The translations under genes were made by a program, and so were the position numbers. A stretch of DNA of 30,875 bases from JADGHX01 sp035760965 (GTDB lineage Bacteria; Pseudomonadota; Gammaproteobacteria; Steroidobacterales; Steroidobacteraceae), in NCBI GenBank assembly GCA_035760965.1, contig DASTRY010000056.1, forward strand, positions 1 to 30,875, written 5' to 3'. The first letter of the stretch is position 1. Each line of letters begins with the position of its first letter. Of the stretch, positions 25,015-30,875 are shown one piece after another. A model generated the notes under the pieces. That model was not told the DNA's origin. It was given only the letters and a program-made list of their open reading frames with translations, and searched no databases.

Positions 25015-25901
25015 GTATCGCGCGCGGGGCCGGCCGCCCGCTCGAACAGCTCGGACTTCAGACGGAAGGTGGCGGAGATGTCCTCGTCGCCGAAGCCGCG
25101 GCTCACGAGCTCCGCGTACTCATCGAGCATGCGCTCGACGACGGGCAGCGTGACGCCGAAGCGCGCCGCCATGTCGCGACAGATGCCGAGATCCTTGGCG
25201 TGCAGGCGCACGCGGAACCCGGCGGGATACGAGCCGCGCACCATGTTCGGCGCGCGGTGCACGAAGTACCAGCTCGAGCCGGCGCCCTTGCCGAGCGTGT
25301 CGACCACCTTGTCGAGCGGCAGGCTCTGCGCGCGGGCGAACGCCATCGCCTCGGAGACCGCTTCGATGATTCCAGCGCACATGATCTGGTTGGTCGCCTT
25401 GGCGGCCTGGCCGCTGCCGATCGGCCCGAAGTGCGTGATGGTCTTGCCGAGCGCGCTGAGAATGGGCTGCGCGCGCGCGAAGGCCTCGTCGGTGCCGCCG
25501 ACCATGATGGCGAGCGTGCCGTCGCGCGCGCCCTCCACGCCGCCGCTCACCGGACAATCGAGAAAATCCGCGCCCTTCTGCTGGACCACTGCCGCCGCGC
25601 GCCGCGCGGTCTCGGAGCTCACCGTCGAGCAGTCGAGCACGAGCGCGTTCGGCGCGAGACCGGGGGCGAGCGCGTCCACGACATCGAGCACGTCCTGATC
25701 GGCGGACACGCAGAGCACGACGGCGTCAGCACCGCGGGCGAGCGCAGCCGGCGTATCCGGCGCAGTGGTGCCGAGCTCCGCAGCCAGGGTGCGCGCTTTC
25801 TCCGGGGTCCGATTCCAGACGCCCGCGAGCAAACCCGCGCGATGCAGATTGCGCGCCATGTGCGCTCCCATCGCGCCGAGACCGATGAATCCAACGCGCA
25901 T
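25011..25901 (-). CDS. NAD(P)-dependent beta-hydroxyacid dehydrogenase (3-hydroxyisobutyrate dehydrogenase family)
   Basis: This 296-residue enzyme has the N-terminal dinucleotide site FIGLGAMG (residues 5-12), the substrate motif DCPVSGGVEGARDGTL (115-130), the catalytic lysine region GSGQAAKATNQI (Lys168) and the helical C-terminal domain. The family oxidises 3-hydroxyisobutyrate, tartronate semialdehyde, succinic semialdehyde and related acids; which one cannot be told. A very strong Shine-Dalgarno (GGGAGGAGG) precedes the ATG. It is the first gene of the operon with the two-component system. A possible -10 element lies at 25943-25948. Confidence 0.92.
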   Translation of the reverse strand: MRVGFIGLGAMGAHMARNLHRAGLLAGVWNRTPEKARTLAAELGTTAPDTPAALARGADAVVLCVSADQDVLDVVDALAPGLAPNALVLDCSTVSSETARRAAAVVQQKGADFLDCPVSGGVEGARDGTLAIMVGGTDEAFARAQPILSALGKTITHFGPIGSGQAAKATNQIMCAGIIEAVSEAMAFARAQSLPLDKVVDTLGKGAGSSWYFVHRAPNMVRGSYPAGFRVRLHAKDLGICRDMAARFGVTLPVVERMLDEYAELVSRGFGDEDISATFRLKSELFERAAGPARDT

Positions 25902-25942
25902 GATATCCTCCTCCCGTCGAGCCCGCAGCGCTTGCCGGCGCA

Positions 25943-25948
25943 ACTATA
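25943..25948 (-). promoter_or_regulatory. Candidate -10 element for the dehydrogenase/two-component operon
   Basis: On the minus strand TATAGT matches five of six -10 consensus positions and sits about 41 bases before the ATG at 25901. No convincing -35 element is found at the proper spacing. The match is suggestive only. Confidence 0.3.
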
Positions 25949-26032
25949 GAGCGTAGAGCGCCCGCCCGCGAAGCGCAGGCCGGAGCGGCTGACGACGAGT
26001 GGAAGCGCAGCGGGCCGTGCGGCGTCGCGGAG

Positions 26033-26479
26033 TTATTTGCCGCAGGCCTCTTTGCGTTCGCTCAGGAGTCTGGCACGGTAGGCGTCGGCTTCCTGGTCGG
26101 TCACGTACTCGCGCTCGCCATTCTTGCCTTCCTTGTAGATGCGGCGAGACTGGATCGCTTTCTCGTACGCGGCCGTTGCCTTCTTGCACTGCTCAGCTCG
26201 GACCGCAGCGACGTCCTGCTTCACGGCCTGCTCCGTTTCGCGCTGAGCTTTCTGCTCGGCCAGCGCGGCGTTGGTGGCGGCGAGCTTGCGCTGATCGGGC
26301 GTCGGCTCCTGCGACGGCGGGGCCGGGGTGTGCGAGGTGCTCTTGATGAGCGTCGAGCCCGGCACCCAGCGATCGCTGTACTGAACGTGGCCCTGGGCGT
26401 CGGTCCATCGATACACGTCGGCGTCCGCCGCGGCGGCGGCCCCGAGCAGAACGGCGGCGGTGGCTAGAATGCGAAACAT
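26033..26479 (-). CDS. DUF4124 domain periplasmic protein
   Basis: This 148-residue protein has a signal peptide (cut near AAAADA) and then the DUF4124 signature VYRWTDAQGHVQYSD (about residues 22-36), followed by a charged, alpha-helical tail (residues 60-148) rich in Ala, Gln, Lys and Glu with two Cys. DUF4124 proteins are common secreted proteins of unknown function in gammaproteobacteria. The start at 26479 has GGGAGG ten bases upstream. It is divergent from the antiporter gene, with fewer than 90 bases between them. Confidence 0.9.
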   Translation of the reverse strand: MFRILATAAVLLGAAAAADADVYRWTDAQGHVQYSDRWVPGSTLIKSTSHTPAPPSQEPTPDQRKLAATNAALAEQKAQRETEQAVKQDVAAVRAEQCKKATAAYEKAIQSRRIYKEGKNGEREYVTDQEADAYRARLLSERKEACGK

Positions 26480-26566
26480 AAGCGGATGCCTCCCGGTGCC
26501 CCCAGAGTATCGCCGGGCGCGGCGTTCTCGCCAGGTGATCCGCGTCACAGACGAAGGAAATGCGTC

Positions 26567-28315
26567 ATGCATCAAGATTCCGCGCTCATCGCGCTGGTGG
26601 CGGTGGGATTCGTCCTGGCCTGTGGCTTCGGGTTCCTGGCGACCCGAGTGCGGCTGCCGCCGATCGTCGGTTATCTGCTGGCTGGAGTGGCCGTAGGGCC
26701 CTTTACGCCCGGCTTCGTCGGTGACTCGCACATCGCCGGCCAACTGGCGGAGATCGGCGTGATGCTGCTCATGTTCGGCGTCGGGCTGCATTTCTCGCTC
26801 GACACGCTGCTCGCCGTGAAGAGCATCGCGATCCCGGGCGCGATCGCGCAGATCGTCGTCGCCACGGCCATCGGCACCGGGCTGGCTGTTTTTTGGGGCT
26901 GGGACGTGGGGGCGGGCCTCGTGTTGGGGCTTGCGCTCTCGGTCGCGAGCACCGTCGTGCTGTTGCGCGCTCTCGAACAGCGCAATGAGCTCGATTCGCC
27001 GCACGGGCGCATCGCCGTCGGCTGGCTGATCGTCGAGGATCTCGCGACGGTGCTCGCGCTCGTCTTCCTGCCCGCGCTCGCCGCCGCCGCGCGGGACACT
27101 TCCGGCGCGGGGCTCGACACGGCCGGGCTGCTCACGACCCTGGGTGTCACCGTCGGCAAGATCGCGCTGTTCATCGCCTTCGTGTTGTTCGGCGGGCGGC
27201 GCGTCGTGCCGTGGCTGCTCGAGCAGGTCGCGCGCACGGGCTCGCGAGAGCTGTTCACGCTGGCGGTGCTCGCAATTGCGCTCGGCATGGCGTACGGATC
27301 GGCGGCGCTCTTCGACGTCTCGTTTGCGCTCGGCGCCTTTTTCGCGGGCGTGCTGCTCTCGGAATCGGAGCTGAGCCATCAGGCCGCGGCGGATTCGCTG
27401 CCCCTGCAGGACGCGTTCGCGGTGCTCTTTTTCGTATCGGTCGGAATGCTGTTCGACCCCACGATCGTCGTGCGCGAGCCGCTCGCGGTGCTGAGCGTGC
27501 TGCTCGTCGTGGTCGCGGGCAAATCGCTCGCTGCGTTTCTACTGGTGCTGCTGTTTCGGCACCCGGTCGCCACGGCGCTCACGGTTTCCGCGAGCCTCGC
27601 GCAGATCGGCGAGTTCTCGTTCATTCTCGCCGGGCTCGGCGTGTCGCTGCAGCTGTTGCCGGCCGAGGGGCGCGATCTCATTCTGGCCGTTTCGCTGATG
27701 TCGATCACGCTCAATCCGTTCGTGTTCGCAACGATCACGCCGGTCACGCGCTGGATCCGCGAGCGGCCGAAGCTCTACGCCATGCTCGAACGCGGCGCGG
27801 CGCGCTTGCAGACTCTACCGGAGCTGTCGCGCTCCAACGTGCTGCGCGATCACGCGATCCTCGTCGGCTTCGGCCGCGTCGGCAGCATGATCGGCGCGAC
27901 GCTCGCGCGCGAGCACTTGCCGTACGTGGTCATCGAGCGCGATCTGCATCTCGTAGAGAGCCTGCGCGAGCGCGGCATCCGCGCGATCTATGGCGATGCG
28001 TCCGCCGCAGGAGTCATGGACTACGCGGGGTTGCAGAGCGCGCGGCTGCTGATCGTGGCATCTCCCGACAGCTACGCCGCCCGGCGCATTGTGGAGCTCG
28101 CGCGCAAAGTGAACTCGCGAATCGATATCCTCGTCCGCACGCACAGCGAGCACGAGCTCGCGCATTTCGAGAAGCAAGGCGTCGGTCGCGTGATGATGGG
28201 CGAGCGCGAGCTGGCGCTCGGAATGACGCAGTACGCGCTGCAGAGCCTGGGCGTGCCGCCGGGCCGCTCGCAGCTCGTCACCGAAGGGCTGCGCACGGTG
28301 CCCGAAGGTCAATAA
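26567..28315 (+). CDS. ybaL: YbaL-type monovalent cation/proton antiporter with TrkA-N domain
   Basis: This 582-residue protein has a CPA2 antiporter domain of about 12 hydrophobic helices (residues 8-400) and a C-terminal RCK/TrkA-N regulatory domain starting near 428 with the dinucleotide motif ILVGFGRVGS. The blocks PIVGYLLAGVAVGPFTPGF, LMFGVGLHFSL and VSFALGAFFAGVLLSESELSH are those of E. coli YbaL, a putative potassium efflux transporter. RCK domains sense nucleotides or the redox state. The ATG at 26567 has AAGGAA seven bases upstream; the longer in-frame opening has no family similarity. It is followed by an unexplained repeat array. Confidence 0.94.
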   Translation: MHQDSALIALVAVGFVLACGFGFLATRVRLPPIVGYLLAGVAVGPFTPGFVGDSHIAGQLAEIGVMLLMFGVGLHFSLDTLLAVKSIAIPGAIAQIVVATAIGTGLAVFWGWDVGAGLVLGLALSVASTVVLLRALEQRNELDSPHGRIAVGWLIVEDLATVLALVFLPALAAAARDTSGAGLDTAGLLTTLGVTVGKIALFIAFVLFGGRRVVPWLLEQVARTGSRELFTLAVLAIALGMAYGSAALFDVSFALGAFFAGVLLSESELSHQAAADSLPLQDAFAVLFFVSVGMLFDPTIVVREPLAVLSVLLVVVAGKSLAAFLLVLLFRHPVATALTVSASLAQIGEFSFILAGLGVSLQLLPAEGRDLILAVSLMSITLNPFVFATITPVTRWIRERPKLYAMLERGAARLQTLPELSRSNVLRDHAILVGFGRVGSMIGATLAREHLPYVVIERDLHLVESLRERGIRAIYGDASAAGVMDYAGLQSARLLIVASPDSYAARRIVELARKVNSRIDILVRTHSEHELAHFEKQGVGRVMMGERELALGMTQYALQSLGVPPGRSQLVTEGLRTVPEGQ

Positions 28316-28369
28316 GAAGACGACGAGTAGCTTGTGCCCGGGTGGCGCGCTGTCCCGGCCCGCGCACAG

Positions 28370-28502
28370 CGCCCATACCCGCGCGCTACGCCTGCCCATC
28401 GCTGTACGCCTACCGCTCTACGCCTATCGCGGTACGCCCATGAGGCACACGCCTATATAGACACATGCCCATAAAGCCCGCGCCCATCACGCACACGCCC
28501 AT
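28370..28502. repeat. Array of nine short direct repeats, core YGCCYAT, 14-16 bp phased
   Basis: Copies of a seven-base core (CGCCCAT, CGCCTAT, TGCCCAT, and one CGCCTAC variant) begin at 28370, 28393, 28407, 28421, 28435, 28450, 28466, 28481 and 28496. After the first 23-base step, the spacings are 14, 14, 14, 15, 16, 15 and 15. Most copies are preceded by A or by CA (ACGCC or CACGCC), while the rest of each unit varies. The array fills the gap between the ybaL stop and the amtB terminator. No known family of repeats is recognised; it may be a decayed minisatellite or a set of binding sites. Confidence 0.75.
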
Positions 28503-28529
28503 AAAAAAGGGGCCGCCCCAGGCGGCCCC
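28503..28529 (-). terminator. Rho-independent terminator of amtB
   Basis: A perfect 9-bp GC stem (28509-28517 with 28521-28529) with a 3-base loop is followed on the minus strand by six T residues (A-run 28503-28508). It lies 51 bases beyond the amtB stop and separates amtB from the repeat array. Confidence 0.9.
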
Positions 28530-28580
28530 TCGAATCATCGCCGGTGGAGCGGGCCGCAAGGCCCGCTCACCCGTTCAGCA

Positions 28581-30011
28581 TCAAGACGTATAGGCGCGTT
28601 CGCCGTGCGAGGTGATGTCCAGTCCCTCGCGTTCTTCTTCTTCGCTGACGCGCAGGCCCAGCGTGAACTTGACGATGTAGGCGGAGACGAAGGCCACCAC
28701 CGCGGTCCACACGACCACGAGCAGGACCGCCTTCGCCTGAATCAGGAGCTGCTCGCCGATGCTCGAGTAGCCGACCGTGCCCGTCACCAAGTCCGTGACG
28801 AAGCCGGGGCCGCCGAGGCTCGGGGCATTGAAGATGCCGGTCATGAGCGCGCCGAAGATGCCGCCGACCGCGTGGACGCCGAACACATCGAGCGCATCGT
28901 CCGCCGGGATCATTCGCTTCAGACCCGTTACGCCCCAGAGGCAGACCACACCGGCGCCGAGCCCGATGACGAACGCGCCCGGGATGCCGACGTTGCCCGC
29001 GGCGGGCGTGATCGCGACGAGGCCGGCGACCGCGCCCGAAGCGGCGCCGAGCATCGAGGGCTTGCCCTTGATGATCCACTCGGCAAAGGTCCAGGAGATC
29101 ACCGCGCACGCGGTCGCCAGGTACGTGTTGATGAAGGCGAGCGCGGCCGACCCGTTCGCTTCGAGCGCCGAGCCGGCGTTGAAGCCGAACCAGCCGAACC
29201 ACAGCATCGAGGCGCCGATCATCGTCATCGTCAGGCTGTGCGGCGTGAAGGCCTCCTTGCCGAGGCCGAGGCGCTTGCCGAGCACGAAGGCCGCGACGAG
29301 CCCGGCGACGCCGGAGTTGATGTGCACGACGGTGCCGCCCGCGAAGTCGAGCGCGCCCCACTGCCAGAGCAGTCCCGCGCCCGCGTTCGTGGCGTCAACG
29401 ACATCCGCGCTCGTGTACGCGTCCGGACCGGCCCAGAACCACACCATGTGAGCGATCGGGCAGTAGCTGAAGGTGAACCAGATGACGAGGAAGAGCAGGA
29501 TGCCCGAGAACTTCACACGCTCGACCAGCGATCCGATGATGAGACAGCAGGTGATCGCCGCGAAGGTGGCCTGGAACCCCACGAAGACGAGCTCGTACAT
29601 CGGCGTCCCCTTGCTGAAGGTTCCGCCGAGCGCGAACGCGCCCGTGGCGGCATCGAATGTCCCTTTGAGGAACAGCCGATCGAAGCCGCCGACGAAGGCG
29701 TTGCCGGCCGTGAAGGCGAGCGAGTAGCCGTACACGCACCACAGGACCGTGATGAGCGAGAAGCCGACGAACACCTGCATCAGGACCGACAACATGTTCT
29801 TCGAGCGAACGAGGCCGCCGTAGAAGAGTCCGAGGGCCGGCACCGACATCAGCAGTACGAGCGCGGTGGAGGTGAGCTGCCAGGCGGTGTCGCCCTTGTC
29901 CGGCACCGGGTCCGCATCGGCCGCCATCGCCAGTGCGGGAACGAGCGCCGCCAGGGTCATCCCTGCCAGGCCAAGGAGTTTTAATGTCGTTTTCGTTGCA
30001 GCAGTGCGCAT
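28581..30011 (-). CDS. amtB: Ammonium transporter AmtB
   Basis: This 476-residue ammonium channel has a cleavable signal peptide (residues 1-30, LVPALAMA) followed by eleven membrane helices. The pore twin histidines are His188 (YCPIAHMVWF) and His380 (FGVHAVGGIFG), and the signature DFAGGTVVHINSG is intact at 222-234. The C-terminal tail (VSEEEEREGLDITSHGERAYTS in two parts) contains the conserved GERAY motif that contacts the PII protein GlnK. The start at 30011 has GGGAGAA upstream. A sigma-54 promoter with an NtrC-like site lies upstream, consistent with induction under nitrogen limitation. Unusually for a proteobacterium, no glnK gene is adjacent. Confidence 0.97.
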   Translation of the reverse strand: MRTAATKTTLKLLGLAGMTLAALVPALAMAADADPVPDKGDTAWQLTSTALVLLMSVPALGLFYGGLVRSKNMLSVLMQVFVGFSLITVLWCVYGYSLAFTAGNAFVGGFDRLFLKGTFDAATGAFALGGTFSKGTPMYELVFVGFQATFAAITCCLIIGSLVERVKFSGILLFLVIWFTFSYCPIAHMVWFWAGPDAYTSADVVDATNAGAGLLWQWGALDFAGGTVVHINSGVAGLVAAFVLGKRLGLGKEAFTPHSLTMTMIGASMLWFGWFGFNAGSALEANGSAALAFINTYLATACAVISWTFAEWIIKGKPSMLGAASGAVAGLVAITPAAGNVGIPGAFVIGLGAGVVCLWGVTGLKRMIPADDALDVFGVHAVGGIFGALMTGIFNAPSLGGPGFVTDLVTGTVGYSSIGEQLLIQAKAVLLVVVWTAVVAFVSAYIVKFTLGLRVSEEEEREGLDITSHGERAYTS

Positions 30012-30154
30012 GGGTTCTCCCGAGGGGCTGTTCGAGTTCGTAATCGGCGTTGAATGCAGCGGTGTGTCTGTGCCTCGTCTAACACCCGCAGACACGCGCC
30101 CTCGTCGTACATATGCTTGGACGTGCGTAAGCGTGGTGAAGCGCGCAGGCAGAG

Positions 30155-30170
30155 TGCAGATTCCATGCCA
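30155..30170 (-). promoter_or_regulatory. Sigma-54 (RpoN) promoter of amtB
   Basis: On the minus strand TGGCATGGAATCTGCA fits the sigma-54 consensus TGGCAC-N5-TTGC with the invariant GG and GC exactly ten bases apart. Transcription would begin near 30144, giving a leader of about 133 bases to the amtB ATG. AmtB is a classic RpoN/NtrC target, which strengthens the call. Confidence 0.75.
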
Positions 30171-30223
30171 CGCGGGTTTTTGATGAAGTTTCCACGGCTT
30201 GCGTGTGGGGCGCGCCGTGCGGT

Positions 30224-30238
30224 GCACTGTTTTGGAGC
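30224..30238. promoter_or_regulatory. NtrC-like enhancer site upstream of amtB
   Basis: GCACTGTTTTGGAGC matches the enterobacterial NtrC site GCACTATATTGGTGC at 12 of 15 positions. Its centre (30231) is about 87 bases upstream of the predicted sigma-54 start site, the usual enhancer distance. Recognition is by eye only. Confidence 0.6.
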
Positions 30239-30294
30239 CCGGCCCGGTGCGTCTGCGCGAAATCGGGGCACGGTCGGGCGAGGAGTGAAGCGTC

Positions 30295-30570
30295 ATGGAG
30301 CAATTTCGAATCGATGAGATCGCCCGCCGCCTGCTGGAGAGCGTGCCGCCCGCCTTCCGCAGCATGCAGCAGGATCTCGAGACCAATTTCCGCGCGGTGC
30401 TGCGCTCGAGCCTGTCGAAGCTCGACGTGGTGACCCGCGACGAGTTCGACACGCAGACGAAGGTGCTCGAGCGCACGCGCGCCAAGCTCGAGGCGCTCGA
30501 GGAGAAGGTGCGCACGCTCGAGGCGCTCGCCGCCTCGGCGGCCGGGGCGCCGGAGTCGAGCGGCAACTGA
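30295..30570 (+). CDS. ubiK: Ubiquinone biosynthesis accessory factor UbiK (YqiC/BMFP family)
   Basis: This 91-residue protein belongs to the BMFP/YqiC family: an amphipathic N-terminal helix (IDEIARRLLESVPPAF), then DLETNFRAVLRSSLSKLDVVTRDEFD in two halves, and a long coiled coil (about 48-80). UbiK forms a complex with UbiJ and helps aerobic ubiquinone synthesis at the membrane. GAGGAG lies about ten bases before the ATG. The same neighbourhood (ubiK next to amtB and comM) occurs in Pseudomonas. Confidence 0.95.
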   Translation: MEQFRIDEIARRLLESVPPAFRSMQQDLETNFRAVLRSSLSKLDVVTRDEFDTQTKVLERTRAKLEALEEKVRTLEALAASAAGAPESSGN

Positions 30571-30711
30571 CACCGGCGGGTAGGGCGCCGCGGGGTCGGC
30601 TCAGCTCCGAGCGATCCCATTTCGCGGCGATTCCGTTTCGCGCTGAGAGGGGCGACTTTGGGGGCGCGCGCCACGGGTGCGCCGTGACGCCTTCGCCGGC
30701 GGCACAGCTCC

Positions 30712-30740
30712 GCATTTCTGCCTGTTTGCAATGGAAATGC
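30712..30740. repeat. Short inverted repeat between ubiK and comM
   Basis: A 7-bp inverted repeat (30712-30718 with 30734-30740) with a 15-base spacer lies in the AT-richer centre of the 235-base gap between ubiK and comM. It could be an operator for comM. The rest of the gap shows only a TTTCGCG direct repeat near 30620-30640. Confidence 0.25.
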
Positions 30741-30805
30741 GCAGCGCGGCGCGGCCGGGGGCTCTCTAACGTCCTCGGCATCGTGAATCCGATGTCGGGG
30801 TCGTC

Positions 30806-30875
30806 ATGTCGGTCGCCAGGATCGCGAGCCGCGCGCAGCTCGGGCTGCACGCGCCGCTCGTACACGTCGAGGTGC
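30806..30875 (+). CDS. comM: YifB/ComM-family AAA ATPase (3' partial)
   Basis: Only the first 23 codons are visible before the window ends. They begin MSVARIASRAQLG and continue to PLVHVEV, which matches the conserved N-terminus of the YifB/ComM (Mg-chelatase-like) family. ComM is a helicase that promotes branch migration during natural transformation. The position after ubiK is as in Pseudomonas and related bacteria. The call rests on a short stretch plus context. Confidence 0.72.
   Translation, partial: MSVARIASRAQLGLHAPLVHVEV

Noticed and set aside
28410..28502. A 30-codon minus-strand ORF through the repeat array, giving MGVCV/MGAGF-like units
   Set aside because: It lies downstream of the amtB terminator, has no Shine-Dalgarno, and its repeat pattern simply follows the 15-base DNA period; the frame is lost where spacing changes to 14 and 16.
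28370..28502. CRISPR array
   Set aside because: The conserved core is only seven bases and the period 14-16, far too short for CRISPR repeats and spacers, and no cas gene is present.

Overview
The window is GC-rich, densely coded chromosomal DNA from a proteobacterium, most likely a gammaproteobacterium. The best taxonomic clues are the dapF-DUF484-xerC-hslV-hslU block and the amtB / ubiK / comM neighbourhood, both of which resemble gammaproteobacterial layouts such as that of Pseudomonas. An AlgZ/AlgR-like two-component pair and a KorABC-type 2-oxoacid oxidoreductase are also present. I cannot assign a genus. I see no insertion sequence, prophage, CRISPR array, tRNA or rRNA; this looks like core chromosome with a few accessory modules.

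Layout, left to right. (1) 1-4756, plus strand: a GltD-like FAD/iron-sulfur reductase (5' end cut by the window) followed by the fused gamma-alpha and the beta subunits of a 2-oxoacid oxidoreductase; together they look like an NAD(P)-coupled 2-oxoglutarate oxidoreductase. (2) 4758-5760: a minus-strand RRM RNA-binding protein with its own terminator and a candidate long leader, plus a doubtful 29-residue membrane ORF. (3) 5761-10036: a LysR regulator overlapping the tiny ribosomal protein THX gene, a long-form FabH, a proline/threonine-rich lipoprotein, a short paraoxonase-like beta-propeller protein, and an iron/manganese superoxide dismutase of actinobacterial type with a conspicuous dyad in its leader. 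(4) 10157-14053: a tightly overlapping three-gene operon (phospholipase D fused to a VTT/DedA membrane domain, an EEP phosphodiesterase, and a YihY/BrkB membrane protein), likely acting on membrane phospholipids. (5) 14098-16227: a secreted M13 zinc metallopeptidase.

(6) 16301-20893, minus strand: dapF, DUF484, xerC, hslV and hslU, ending in a T-tailed terminator. (7) 21052-23155, plus: a DUF2167 membrane protein and a 2Fe-2S/flavin reductase. (8) 23187-25901, minus: a beta-hydroxyacid dehydrogenase translationally coupled to a LytS/AlgZ-type kinase and a LytTR response regulator. (9) 26033-28315: a DUF4124 periplasmic protein divergent from a YbaL-type cation/proton antiporter. (10) 28370-28502: an unexplained array of nine short direct repeats with 14-16 bp phasing. 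(11) 28509-30875: the ammonium transporter amtB with a sigma-54 promoter and a well-placed NtrC-like site but no glnK beside it, then divergent ubiK and the first codons of comM.

The strongest candidates for something undescribed are the 14-16 bp phased repeat array, the phospholipase D-VTT / EEP / YihY operon, and the dehydrogenase-kinase-regulator operon. All functions below are inferred from sequence recognition by eye; no database search was run.
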